Shown here: positions 11,875 to 23,159 of the stretch, one piece after another
Layout: every line of letters begins with the position of its first letter
Position numbering within the stretch: the stretch's first letter is position 1
Assembly: GCA_020740775.1 (NCBI GenBank)
Contig: JAHEWK010000005.1
Span: 1,612,001-1,676,000, forward strand
From: Ilyonectria destructans
Lineage: Eukaryota; Ascomycota; Sordariomycetes; Hypocreales; Nectriaceae
Direction of reading: 5' to 3'
DNA: 64,000 nucleotides
Notes under the pieces: model-generated
Database searches by the model: none
What the model was told of the DNA's origin: nothing
Seen by the model: the letters and a program-made list of their open reading frames with translations, nothing else
Program-made: the position numbers and the translations under genes

Positions 11875-12414
11875 GATGGTTATCGCTAGAGTATCAGTCT
11901 CCATAGATAGTGAACAGTGATAGAATGGGCTTGTTTGTCATGAATCTCCACTGTGCGAGTACAGGCGGCTGATTGTTACGACGGGTGCGGGCCGAGCGAC
12001 CGAGCTCCATAAGTCTCCTTATCTTATGTACGAAATAGTTACCCAACCAAGTATTGACCACTGCAATATCGTGCCTTCTTTGACCACGGCAGACACCGGG
12101 GACATAAGTCTACCATCTCTAGTAAGAATCTCATGAACTTGATCCCTGGTATTTTCTACCCCAACTTACGTAAAGTTATCGTTGGTGACGCCTTCTACTT
12201 GGTCTACAATTTCGGTGGCCGTCTCCGAACCCCACTCCTCGCCCCTCGCCCCCGAACCTCTGACTTCGGCGTCACGTCTTCTCTCCTAAAAGCGAACCTG
12301 ATATTGAGAATTGGCTCTCCACAGACCCAACTGCAGCACGAGAGATCTCCGGGATCGCTATTCTCTGGCTGACCGATATCACTTGACCATCCCGATTGGC
12401 CATCTGCAGGGGCC
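11875..12414 (+). promoter_or_regulatory. Promoter region of the cluster regulator
   Basis: 540 bp between the aldolase stop and the start of the Zn2Cys6 gene. It carries one perfect TCGG-N9-CCGA site (12212-12228) and, 10 bp further, a copy with one mismatch (TCGC..CCGA, 12239-12255). Confidence 0.55.
12212..12228. promoter_or_regulatory. TCGG-N9-CCGA site T1 (promoter of the Zn2Cys6 gene)
   Basis: Perfect repeat about 190 bp upstream of the regulator's start codon, with spacer TGGCCGTCT. It suggests autoregulation. Confidence 0.6.
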
Positions 12415-15400
12415 ATGTCCGACTCCTCGAAGCGGGCCAGGAACCCGCTTGGCAGAACCTCCTCGGGACGGGATTCCGTCCAGAAGGCAGCCGGTGTTAT
12501 TGCGTTAGTCTTGACCCCGCTTCTTGTGCAGATTTTGTACCTTACCCCTGGTATTGGTGCTATTGGGCATGTTGTGTTGGTCACCAAGAACCACCAACTT
12601 CACGCGGTCCATGCCTCACTACTGATCTGCCGGAGATTGTATCAAAGCAATGTGCTGATATCCCCTCAGTTGCCAAACCTGTCGCCTGAAGAAGGTCAAA
12701 TGCTCAGGGACGGTGCCCTGTCAATATTGTTCTAAGCGAGGCTTGTCCTGTGCCATTCCTCCCCATGGCGCACGACGGGTTTACTCTGTGACGTACCTTT
12801 TTCCCAAGTACCCCTGCAATATATGATCTGTGTTGACGACTGAAAAATCTAGGAGAATTGAGGAACTCGAAAGTCGTTTAGCTAGATACGAGGACCATGG
12901 TGAAGCCAGCAATCCAAATGAGTATGGTATAGTAGCAACTCAGCACTTATTTACTCTCATATCAAGCTGCTCATACCAAGACAAAAGAGGCAAATCCAAA
13001 TCCACCGCAAACGTCTCCAGCCTTGACGGCTCCTTCGTCGCCACACGACTCCGCGACAAACTCCCATTCCAGGGCTCCAGACATTGCTGTGCCGCCATTC
13101 ACCCACTCCGGCAGCAATGGACCTCAAACTCCAAATCGAACGGGAGTTGGCCAAACTGGAGGCGACGATACCAGAAATAGCGTTTATGGAAATTCGAATC
13201 ACTCTAGCACACGTTCCATCTCGGCAGGGGTAGAGGGTTTCGGTGCTCACACCCTGCAAGGGATCCCCGCAGAGTCTTCCTTGAGCTCCAGTAATGCGTT
13301 TGGGAGCAAGGTTCAGGATTTGTTAATCAGATCTGGCACAACCCGGTCTGGTGGAACCCAGATCACCACTTCTAGCCCTGGAAACAACACTGTCGGCACA
13401 TCGTCTCTCAGAGTAACCGTGCCAACCGGAAGGTTTCCAGAACTACCACTCGAAGAAGAAGCATATCAACTTTTAGAGGCCGTCAGCTTCTACATCGGTC
13501 AATCACAAACCCACTTTGACCAACGGGAGCTGTCAGATCGGGTTGGTCTTCTCTATGCTAACATGAATGACCCAATTCAAGCGCACGACCTCTGGTATAT
13601 GGAAATGATCATCATTTTAGCAATTGGGAAACTATTCACTGCCAATTTTGAGAATGATGGGAGCAAATTTCCCGGATCCCGACTCTTTGAGTTTGCACAT
13701 CAGAATTTCCCTCCCATCAGTGTGCATTATGCCCACGGTAGGCTGGGGGTTGAGGTTCATGCCTTGATGGCAATGTATCTCCAGATGGTGGATCGCAAAG
13801 AAGAGGCCTACCTATACGTGAGTACTAACCATGAAATAAAGTGGCGTTCAATCCATTAACCTTCTGCTCGACCACTAGATTAGCACTGCTCTGCGATTGG
13901 CAGTTCTCCATGGCTATCATCAAAAGGCGACAGGGATGAAGATACTGCGGTCCGAAAGGGTACAACTAAACAGACTATGGTGGACTATTTACATGCAAGA
14001 AAGGTGAGGTCAAAACGAGACTCTCAATTCATGGCAACGTTGCTTATACATAGGATACTAGACGTCTAGCTGCAGCGACTGGAAAGCCATCGGGCATCAA
14101 TGATGATATGATTGATCTGCCTCTGCCGTCGGACTCAGGTGGTTTCCCCCCAAGTGCTCCTCTCAGGGCCAATGTGAAAATAGCCCGAGTCACAGGTCAA
14201 GTGATTGCAGGTAAGAGTGCAGCGTGAATTGTGAGGATTTACCTTTACAATGCTAATTATTACCTCAGTTTTATATGGACCCCCGCATCGAACAGAGGAT
14301 GATTTTGTGCACAATGTTCAACAAATAATAAGGAATTTATTTGAAATATCCACAGAGATCCCATCTGAGCAATTTTTCAGTTACACTGGAAACAACTCAG
14401 ATCTAGCACTTAGGACTACGGCCTCACTACACCTTATGATATACCAGGTACAGAGATAAATTAACCCTAATGAACTCGGTTGGGAAAATGCTGATGACCT
14501 ATTATTTCTTACGCAGGCTACGCTCTTGACGATTAGACCTCTTATGCTCCACGTAGCTCAACTCATATTGAGTGGTACTCAACCCAACCGTGAGGAACTC
14601 CACGCCGGTACTCTTGGGAAACTATTCAGAACTTGCTCAGAAGCAGCGAGGCGATTATTGAAAGCAATAATTGCACTTAAGAACAGAAATCTTGTTGGTT
14701 AGTTTCCCCCTTTATCAGCTTTAGAACCCCGTCCGCTGACTTGAAGTTCCTGTAGCCATCTTTGGATTCTTCGATTGCGATGCGACCTTTTCTGCAGCCT
14801 TTATCATGCTACTCACTATGATATTCGACTCGGCCTGTGAACCCGACCAAAGAATTAACCCGACACCAGGATTGCGGGAAGCGATGGAAATTTTGCAGCA
14901 TCTGGCCGGTCGAGGCAACACATATGCCATGCAGCGATTTCAAGAAGTGCAGAGCGTTTGGGATCACCTCTCAACCATTCTTGAAGTACCACAAGCATCA
15001 ATCAACCCCCCCCTTGCTCAAGACAGCTCGGAACCCATCAACCGTGGACAATTTAACGATAAAGAGACCACCGAAAGAAACCTAGCGGGGAGCCATGAGC
15101 ACTTACATCCGAGCACTACCGGCGGCCAGCTACGAGAGGATCACGAGGTTGGCTCAGCCCAGGTCGAGGCTGGCGTCTCCGTGGCGGAGCATCAGTCTGT
15201 TCCCTGGGACACAGATATGTGGAACAGTATTTCCGACATTTGGCTTCCTCCTGTCGATGCTAATGCGGCTGAAAGCGCACATATGGGAAATCTACTTGTG
15301 GACCCACCCATTGAGGACTACTACAACCATTACCAGTCACTGCTCAACGACCCGGATTGGGCATTGACAGGTCAGGATGTGGGAGACTTTGCTGAGCTTC

Positions 15401-15429
15401 GAAAACATGTACTGCGCCTGAACTCTTAG
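12415..15429 (+). CDS. Zn2Cys6 transcription factor, proposed regulator of the catabolic cluster
   Basis: About nine exons: 12415-12503, 12670-12792, 12853-12931, 12981-13817, 13879-14003, 14062-14210, 14269-14447, 14517-14697 and 14756-15429 (about 811 residues). The first intron (GTTAGT, 166 nt) joins GVIA to CQTCRLKKVKC, giving a complete binuclear cluster with cysteines at about 31, 34, 41, 47, 50 and 57 in the standard spacing. A dimerisation linker follows (RIEELESRLARYED). The middle region has features of the fungal-specific regulatory domain, including RLWWTIYMQERRLAAATGKPSGI, shown here as two parts RLWWTIYMQE and RRLAAATGKPSG, and a late GFFDCDATFSAAF. The third intron has two in-frame options, so a few residues there are uncertain. 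Position, and inverted CGG sites in every cluster promoter including its own, argue that it controls the cluster. Confidence 0.86.
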
Positions 15430-15838
15430 AAATTAGGACTTAGTGCAGCTTGGCATGAGAAACTAGTAGAAAAAATAAGGGTCCTACTCCGAAAAGAGTT
15501 ACTGGAACGCCTTTTGAGGATAGTGATACGTTCAGACTGCGACAGTAACAAGGAAGAATAGTGACGCTGTACAATCTCGTAAATGTGGTCAATATTCTGT
15601 AAGCTTCTCCATTTGCAGCTATAAATTTAGTCACCCAGCAATCTAAGAACTCGCAAAAGTTAATAAGACCGAGTTGATAAGCATTTCTTGAACAAGTTGA
15701 CGGTATTGGTCACCTAAATGCATTGAATAGAAATACATCGGAGACCGAATTTGCGAAATGAACAGAGCTATAAATCTTCAAGACAACTTCCAGATACTTC
15801 AAACCATTGACATGGCTAGAGTGGGCTTGACTCAATCC
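15430..15838. other. Convergent intergenic region
   Basis: 409 bp between the 3' ends of the regulator gene (plus) and the permease gene (minus). Nothing seen beyond likely 3' untranslated regions. Confidence 0.5.
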
Positions 15839-17741
15839 TCAGCGTCGCAACTTGTTAATGGTATCCTTCCAAAAGCTCCCATTCCAACGCGAATCTTGAG
15901 TGCTCTCCGCCTCCTCGAATTCCCTCCTTCCGGAAACCAAATCCACCGCTTCAGGCGCAATCTTGGTTGTTCCCTTGTAAATCTTCCACCAGATGATATT
16001 TCCAACAAAGAGAAAGCTCCCAAGATACTTGAGAACGAAAACATCCGGCTTGAAGTGAGGGATAAACGCATCGTAGCCTGTAAGTATATCTGTTAGTACC
16101 TTATTTTGGTGCTTAGACGGGGCACCAGATACATACCGTTGAAAATAATCACCAACACGGACATGAATAAGGCGTAATAAGAGCCCCATGGCTGGAACTT
16201 GCCGACATAGGGAAGGTCGTCAAGTGAAATGTTCTGAGCTTTGAGTGCCTTTCGGAAACAAATATGAGACACCAGGAGTGCAACCCAGTTAAGCACGGCG
16301 AAGACGGTGACCAAGCTAACAAGGTAACCAAAGACCGTTGAGGACGACTTCACGGCATTCATGTAAGCCAGGAGAATGAAGATTGCCGCGGCGCCGACAG
16401 CGTAAATGGGGTTACCATTCTTACGCGCTTTGGCGAAGATAGCAGGCGCTTGTCCGTCTTTGGCGAGTCCGTAGAGCGATCTCGAAGCACAGTAGATATC
16501 TGCGTTGTCAATACTTATGTCTTTTTGGCTGGAATTGAAGTTGTTGCATACCTGAGCTTGCTGCGCTGAGTGTGAAGATGAGCAGAGACCCGTTGATGAT
16601 GTCAGGGAAGATGCCAATGCCAGCCAAACTAACGGCAACAACAAAAGGTGATGCAGCTGTTTTCAAGTTAGACGACGATGTTTAAATGTAAGAAAGAGTA
16701 GAACATGAAACCTACCTCCGCTTGTCGACTGCTTCGTCGCTCCGATCAGTTGCTCGCTGTTATATGGCACAGCCATCCCCAAGACGAGAACACCAAGAAT
16801 ATAGAAGATTCCAATCCGCCAGAAGGTCTGCTTAATTGCCCGAGGGATGTTCTTTCGTGGGTTCGGGGTTTCACCGAATGTCATACCCACAACCTCAGTA
16901 CCCGTGAAAGCGAAACATGACTGGCAAATACAGGCCCAGAACCCAAGGAAGCGACCTGTTGCGCCCTCCGCCAAGTACTCGGCAAAGGCGCCTGGCTCAT
17001 TCCAATATTTGAATCCGGATCGTTCGTGGTTGGGGCCGCCGCCCATGGCGCAGACGAAAGTGGAGAGAATCAAGGTTGTCATGATCAGGACTTTTGCGAA
17101 GCCAAGCCAAAATTCGGTTTCGCCGAAACTGTTGACATGCATCACCTGTGCAAAATTTAGATGATTGGTGTCAGAAAAAGTAATGGAGAGGAACATACGT
17201 TGACGACAACAATTGTAATTCCAAAAATGGTAATCCAGATCGCAACATTGAGGTCAGGTCTCCAATATTGGATGATCAGCCCAGCAGCCGTCAGGTTAGC
17301 TGGAGTAGCGATGATGTACTTGAAATAATAGTTCCAACCGGTCGCAAATCTACCGTCTATATTAGAATCTTGTTACATCGAAGAGTAAAGAGTGTGTACT
17401 TACCCGAAGGCTGGATCGACCATTCGGCTTGCGTATCCGCCAAATCCCTTGTTCATGGGAAGGAAAGCAGCCATTTCTCCCAAGGCAGTCATGACGAAGA
17501 ACACGGTTGCACCGATCATCAGGTATGCAATTAAGATACTCCCAGGTCCACCCCTGGAAAGGGCAGTACCCGAGCCGATGATTAAGCCTGTGCCAATTGC
17601 GCAAGCAATCGAGAACATAAACACTTGGTGAGGCTTAAACTCACGGCGGAGTTCATTTGATTGCTCAGTCTCGCCCTCATAGTTGGATTCGACGGCAGCG
17701 AGGTCATGGACCTGCTCCTTCTCGGCGTCAATCAGGGCCAT
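15839..17741 (-). CDS. Amino-acid permease of the YAT/Dip5 type
   Basis: Six exons: 17404-17741, 17199-17349, 16716-17145, 16552-16656, 16137-16499 and 15839-16077 give 541 residues with frame kept throughout. The opening (KPHQVFMFSIACAIGTGLI) is the amino-acid permease signature before the first membrane helix, and about twelve hydrophobic segments follow. Loop features GGGPNHERSGFKYWNEPGAF and TGTEVVGMTFGE resemble yeast Dip5, the carrier for glutamate, aspartate and other dicarboxylic amino acids, more than general permeases. It would sit in the plasma membrane and import the cluster's substrate with protons. Two TCGG-N9-CCGA sites lie 166 and 323 bp upstream of the ATG at 17741. Family is certain; specificity is inferred. 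Confidence 0.92.
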
Positions 17742-17906
17742 GATGCGAAGGGATTGCCGTGTAACACTTTGTTCAAACAATGAATTGAATAGTGTGTGGA
17801 GTACTCAGAGTTGAAGGGGGGATGCCTTGAGAAATCTAAGGAACAGACTGGTATATTTCAACTTCCTTGTTGAGGCGCTTGGATCATGGAGCGTACAGCG
17901 TCAGTC

Positions 17907-17923
17907 TCGGCCACGACACCCGA
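17907..17923. promoter_or_regulatory. TCGG-N9-CCGA site P1 (permease promoter)
   Basis: Perfect repeat, extended to CTCGG-N9-CCGAG, with spacer CCACGACAC, about 165 bp upstream of the permease start. Confidence 0.65.
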
Positions 17924-18063
17924 GGCCAGAGGAGCGTGATAAGGGGTGGATACAAGAACCCCGAAATCTGGGGCCCCGCAGTTATTTTGTGGTATTATCG
18001 AACCTAATGGTAGACGCGCTATCCTGTTTATCTTCAGCGTGGCGTCATTTGACTTTTGAATCC

Positions 18064-18080
18064 TCGGTTGTTGATACCGA
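18064..18080. promoter_or_regulatory. TCGG-N9-CCGA site P2 (permease promoter)
   Basis: Second perfect repeat in the 732-bp gap between the permease start and the oxidase stop. It is also CTCGG-N9-CCGAG, with an AT-richer spacer TTGTTGATA. Confidence 0.62.
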
Positions 18081-18473
18081 GCCACGTATCCCTTAGCCAA
18101 AATATGACTAAAATTAGGGGTCTAGAACACCACAGCCCGAGTCTTCCGTTTGTACTAGCGGATATCATGCTTAAGTTCACGGGTCAGCGGAGGATAACAC
18201 GCCATTCTGATGATACCGGGAAGGGAGAGGGCGATAATATGGCTCTATCTCAAACTAAGCATAGAATTGAGCACGGGAGATTACAACCTGACGATATTAA
18301 AAATTAGAAACGGTAGTATCTCAACTTGATATCTCATGGGCCAGATCTTGAAGTATGAAGCAGCACAAGATATACCGATTGTCACGTTTTTATCGAACAT
18401 GTCTATTATTGAAGACTACTTTCTACGATAGATCCAATCCAGCGAGCTCCAGCACAAATTACAGCACCAGCTA

Positions 18474-19885
18474 CTACAACATTGCCGTCGGAAAGAGAAG
18501 GTCCACTGCTGCCTTTGCTATTCCCCTGTGTGGCGATCGAGTCAGTGTTGATCCCAAAGTGTGGGGCACTCGGGAGAAAAATAATCAACTCACCAGGATG
18601 CCTGATAGCCAGCCCCTCCAGCTCCATAATTGTGTATGACAGTCGTGCCATTCTTTCTCTCCTTCTCAATCTGGGCACCGCCTTTCCTCGAACCTACCGC
18701 GGAGGTTTAGCTTCAATCAACAGTGTGTCAAAGGAGCACTTACGCCGCAGTCCAACTCCTTGCTTCAGAATCCGTAGATCCTCGGGCTTCCCTGACTCAG
18801 GAACTAAGGCACAACAGCGTTTCTTAATACCTTCTCCGATTTCTGGATCAAAATTTTCACTCCAATCACCATTTAAACGGCATCCGCCAAGAATTACATC
18901 ACCATCTCTTCCTCTTGGGAAGACGTGAGCGCTGTTACTTCCGAGTCACTCACCGGACCGAAAGGATATCTTCGAAATTCCTCCAAGCGGGGCTTCGACG
19001 AGATAAGTTTGTCCCTGAATCGGGATAGCAGAGTAAGCAATATTCTTCTTGGCCCAAGGCATCGAATTGAAAGGCTGGCCACCTTCGCAGGATACACGTT
19101 TGTATCTTCCACTCTTCCTAAAGAGAATGCCCCAAGACCAGTGCAATTGAAAATGGCAGAAACACTCGGAAACCGTTTAGGAATGTCCGAAATATCGTCG
19201 GTAATTGCTCTGTGAATCATTGTCAACTTTGCTAAGCTTAGCCTCTGTCAGCATTCTGAGACCGCAAGCCGCCAAGGGGCAGTGTTTCGTACCAGGGCAA
19301 ATATTTCTGGACATTGATGACAAATGTAGATATCTTAAATCTAAATATGGCCCCTTCGGGTAGCTGACGATGTTCGAGATGCCTGATTCCACCTACAAGA
19401 CTGTCGTACCAAACCTTACCCGTATGCTCGCTCAGAATATTGACCTTGCTGATGTCATCATTGTAGATGGACTTTAGGTGCATTTTCTTAATGCCATACT
19501 CTGTGTGATTCTGTGATAGCTGTTTAAACATGAGACATGTGATTCGATCCCATTCCTCCTGTGGTCCATTGTCGGTTGCGGACGAAACCCAATTGGCGCC
19601 GGCCCAAGGGGAAGCATATGTCGGGGCGGCATCACCGGGTATCTCTCTTGCGAGAATGGCAATCTTCGCAAGAGGTTCGCGTTGTTTCAGTTCCAGAGCA
19701 GTGGTCAAGCCGACGACGCCGGCGCCAAGGATTATGTAGCTTTGGTCAATGGTTGAAATGGCTGCGATATGAGCAAGTTGAACGTAGGTGAAAGTGTGCC
19801 TCGAAGAGAATCAAGGAGTGAATTAATTGCGTTGCTGATACATCTATTAAAGATTAATTAGACGTCGTAGGAGTTGACAGTGCAT
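18474..19885 (-). CDS. FAD-dependent D-amino-acid oxidase
   Basis: Proposed exons: 19864-19885, 19293-19761, 19083-19242, 18954-19014, 18744-18911, 18594-18693 and 18474-18525. They sum to 1032 nt (343 residues), the usual length of this family. Visible are the Rossmann motif SYIILGAGVVGLTTALEL, ASPWAGANWVS, NVQKYLPW, NCTGLGAFSL, GQTYLVEAP, DGDVILGGCRLNGDW, an active-site arginine in VGLRRSRKGG, and HNYGAGGAGYQASWG near the end. D-amino-acid and D-aspartate oxidases turn D-amino acids into imino acids plus H2O2, normally in peroxisomes. Weak points are the first exon (non-consensus GTCTAA donor) and a 42-nt intron (18912-18953) whose retention would read through a TGA. The C-terminus AML is only weakly PTS1-like. 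The site at 19933 lies about 50 bp upstream of the proposed start. Confidence 0.82.
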
Positions 19886-19932
19886 ACGATGATTCCGGAT
19901 GTCCACCCGCACGGCGCGCGTCGCGAGAGGCC

Positions 19933-19949
19933 TCGGAGGTCGACTCCGA
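19933..19949. promoter_or_regulatory. TCGG-N9-CCGA site D1 (oxidase promoter)
   Basis: Perfect repeat, extended to CTCGG-N9-CCGAG, with spacer AGGTCGACT, whose core GTCGAC is itself a palindrome. It lies close to the likely transcription start of the D-amino-acid oxidase gene. Confidence 0.65.
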
Positions 19950-20088
19950 GGGTGGATTCGCAGTCAAGCTGGGTGTATGGTGGACACTCTCTAACCTCAG
20001 GATTCACCTAACTTGTCTGTCGGGATATAAATTACCAAATTTTCATCGCCACAGGGCTCTTGTCTAAATCTGAAATAATTTACACCAA

Positions 20089-20382
20089 TTATGGCCCTTC
20101 TAGACGGAGAGTGCTAATGGCCTCCTCAAGCTGGCCTAGAGCTACCTTGTACACTTCATTACTAACCATTTGATCTTTTAGTGAATATCTTCCCAGCCCA
20201 AAATCGCAGTTGATAAGCTGTGTTGTGATGGTCCGGTACTCACGTCCGAGAAACCTCAAGTCTCTCACTCGATTCCTAACATCCTTATGGGAACTTATAT
20301 CAATAGGCTCCCATAACCTAATCTGGAGTAAAACAACCCCAAGTCCCCAGAGCGTAGTGTTGTGAATGCCATGATCTGCCAT
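20089..20382 (-). pseudogene. Relic of a DUF7580-like protein C-terminus
   Basis: A 97-codon frame contains LWGLGVVLLQIRLWEPID, a charged helix, CDFGLGRYSLKDQMVSNE and a final LEEAISTLRLE. This order recalls the C-terminal lobe of fungal DUF7580 (degenerate kinase-like) proteins. No N-terminal part is visible upstream, so it reads as a truncated remnant. The family assignment rests on memory of the motif pattern and is moderate. Confidence 0.4.
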
Positions 20383-20787
20383 TTACTCCTCGAATTCACG
20401 GCTTGTGGAACGTGGACAGGAAGCGTTCGGGCAAAGCGTCGAGGTGAGGTGCAATGTGGGGGTACCGTGATGTCGTCTTGGGCACCAATCGACCACCAGG
20501 GGGAACGCATGCACGCATTCGTCACGAAAATGCACTGCCTTCTCCCAATGCACCTGTCAAGTGTTGAGCTGAATCATTTCGCATTTGACCGTGGATGATC
20601 TCTGGTCTGTCTCAGTGGAACCGGGCGTCGGGATACTAATTCAGGAGCAAAATTGTTAGAGAAATCTCGTTGAAGCCGCATGCAATTCTGTATGAGCAAG
20701 GAAACGGCCCTGCCTTAAGCACAGAGGACGGGCCTTCAGCACGCTATGCTATTTATCTGCGAGTTTACACTATATAATGATCTCTGC

Positions 20788-21006
20788 TCATCGAACATCC
20801 TCCAAGCCGCTAACCTCGAAATTCGAACGTAGCGGTAGCGTTCCGTTGCTCGAGACTTCATCCACAAAGCTCTCCAGCTCTTTATTTAGAGCCTCGGGTT
20901 GCTCAAGCTGTAAGAAATGACCAGGGTTGATCGACTTGGTCCGAAAGTTGGGTGCCGTCTGCTGTCTGCACACGAGCTTCGATCTTAACGACTTGGCGGC
21001 GCGCAT
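20788..21006 (-). pseudogene. C-terminal fragment of an alpha/beta hydrolase
   Basis: A 72-codon frame contains INPGHFLQLEQPEALNKEL followed by SFVDEV. That is the catalytic-histidine region and last helix of epoxide-hydrolase/haloalkane-dehalogenase-type hydrolases. The nucleophile and cap domains are absent upstream, so this is a fragment. An intact gene of the same superfamily lies at 22126-23159. Confidence 0.42.
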
Positions 21007-22125
21007 GCTTCTCGCTTAACACACTCCCAAGAACAGCGAGTTGAAGACTCTTAATCAATACCACGGATTACTTGTTTGCTCCTCAGATCTCAGTTGTGGG
21101 GGCAAGCCTTTGAAGCTGTGCCCTCGTCTCCCAACGCTTATTGTAGTACTCACCAGCAGAGCTTAATACAAAGACGGATGCATTCTTGCTCTGAAGATAT
21201 TAATCACATTTCAGAGCCAGGGATAAGACGCCAACCAGAGTTGAATGTTTCTAAAGACCGCTCGTAGATTGAGCAGCTTTGATTGGTAGGCAAACTGGCA
21301 ATCGATGGCCAAGCAGGAGAGCAAAACAGCGCCTCCTTTGAGAAAATATTACAGTATAACGACTCAAACACGGAAGTGCAGAGGGGAGGCCAGGGGCTGT
21401 TGGATTGACCGCCAAAAGGGAACAGCAGCGGTGCTCAATAGAATGTTACTAATTCACCTGTAAAACGGCTAGATTTGCATCCGCCCGTCCTTTCCCACGG
21501 CACTTGCGCTCCTCTCGTAGAATCAACTTGTACCTAAAATACACCTGCCAAGGCAGTTAAATCGTCAGACACATCAGGGCGGTCCCCAAGCAAAGCATAC
21601 GTCCAAGAAGTGTCTGCCGACGGCATCCCGTCTTCGTCGCCCGATATTGACCCGGCTCTCCCATCAAACAACCTTTACCCGAAGAGATCGTACATCGGTA
21701 CTTTCGCTGCATGCCAGCGAGATCCGTCCGCACAATCTCACATATCTTCAGACATGAGTAAGGAGCCGTCCTCTGCCAAAATGTAGCTAGTCCCAGGGAT
21801 TTCCCCAGTTGGCTGAGCATGGTGACGTGGGGTCCAGAAAGCAGGCGTGGCAGGGTTGTGGCCACGCTGTTTGACTCGCTTGCGGAACATCAGAAATTAT
21901 GATTTTCTGAGCTCCACAAGCCGTCTTCTTTCTAGATAATTTCTGAGACATAGTTGGGTCATTTTAGAGGGTGTCAGAGTCTGAACGCTCATATGACTCC
22001 TGTTAGCTCTAGCTTCATGAAGTGATGTTAGTTCGGGAGAATGCAAACCCTCGAAGTCAAGGGGATCATTGCGGGACGTTCGTGAAAGTGACTCCGCCAT
22101 TCGGATTGCATTCACCACTAAGATA
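21007..22125. other. Intergenic accessory DNA, no gene seen
   Basis: About 1.1 kb downstream of the epoxide-hydrolase-like gene. A minus-strand frame at 21557-21865 has no recognisable domain. Confidence 0.4.
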
Positions 22126-23159
22126 CTATGCTGTCCCTAGCCACTCAACGATCACAGAACCGAGTCCCACACCATCTTCTTGTGGTACCCAATGTCCAGA
22201 TGGCATAATTTCGATAGACGACCGGGTCAGAAGGCCCTTGGTCATATCGGCTGCTTCTACGGGAATTGCTGGATCAAACTTTCCAAGAATGGTCAAAAAT
22301 GGCGTCTGGACAACAGCCAAATGATCCAACTCCTTTTCGTCTTCGAAGTTCTCTAGGAAGGCTGTATACCAGTTCATCGGAGCCTCCCAGCCGCCGCGCC
22401 AATACGTACGCAAGTAGTTCTCGTTGTCCTCATCGTCCCAAATCTGTGGCCTCCCCAGCCAGTCCGGGGGTACCTGGTCGGTAGACAATCTCGGCTCGAG
22501 TTCCGACATAGGGACAGCAGGCTGGCCCGCACCGCGGACGACGGCATTCCAAAAGACGGGCAATTTCTCTCGCAGGAGGCTTGGGGTACCGTCGGCGGTG
22601 AAGAATTTCCAGTAAGAGAAATTGGGGTGCTGCTGAATGAACTCGTCCATGGTAATTCTGGTATGCAAAGGGGGTATGTACGTCCCGGTGATGCTGACGC
22701 ATGCCGACACTCTTATCTGATGGTGCAACATGATACGAGAGGCTAGTTGGCTGCCCCAATCATGACCGATTACAACGAGCTGTGTGCCACAACATTAATA
22801 TCTTGGATTCCATCTCGCCGCTGTAGGTTCTGTACCTTCTCGTCATCTGCCACGCCGGCATGGGACAGGATCTCCATCATGTCTTGAGCCATGGCCTTGA
22901 GACGATACATGCTGGGGCTTACAGGTTTCGACGACTCGCCAAACCCAAGTAGGTCAGGTACGATGCATCGAATATTGTGCGAGAGTAAGACAGGAATGGT
23001 GTAGCGCCAGCCGTACGAATAGTCCCCGTGGCCATGTAGGAGAAGCGCAATTTGCTTTGCGACGCCTTTACTCGGCTCTGCGCGGTAATAATTGTAGACC
23101 AGGCGTCTTTTCGTCACGCAGGTGCGCTGGCTGCCCTTGTCGTAGTTGTATGTCTCCAT
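22126..23159 (-). CDS. Epoxide-hydrolase-like alpha/beta hydrolase
   Basis: Two exons, 22836-23159 and 22126-22779, with a 56-nt intron, give 325 residues. The oxyanion motif is LLLHGHGDYSYGW. The aspartate nucleophile sits in VIGHDWGSQ, completed across the intron. The acid is probably in GKFDPAIP and the histidine in MPSGHWVPQE. HDWG is the nucleophile elbow of soluble epoxide hydrolases and dehalogenases. With an intact triad the protein should be an active hydrolase opening an epoxide or a related substrate. The ATG at 23157-23159 (METYNYDKGSQ) is preferred, because the upstream in-frame stretch has no family similarity. An O-methyltransferase gene lies about 1 kb upstream on the same strand. 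Confidence 0.85.

Noticed and set aside
14830..14846. Perfect TCGG-N9-CCGA inside the last exon of the Zn2Cys6 gene
   Set aside because: It is in coding DNA and about one chance copy is expected per window, so I did not count it as an operator.
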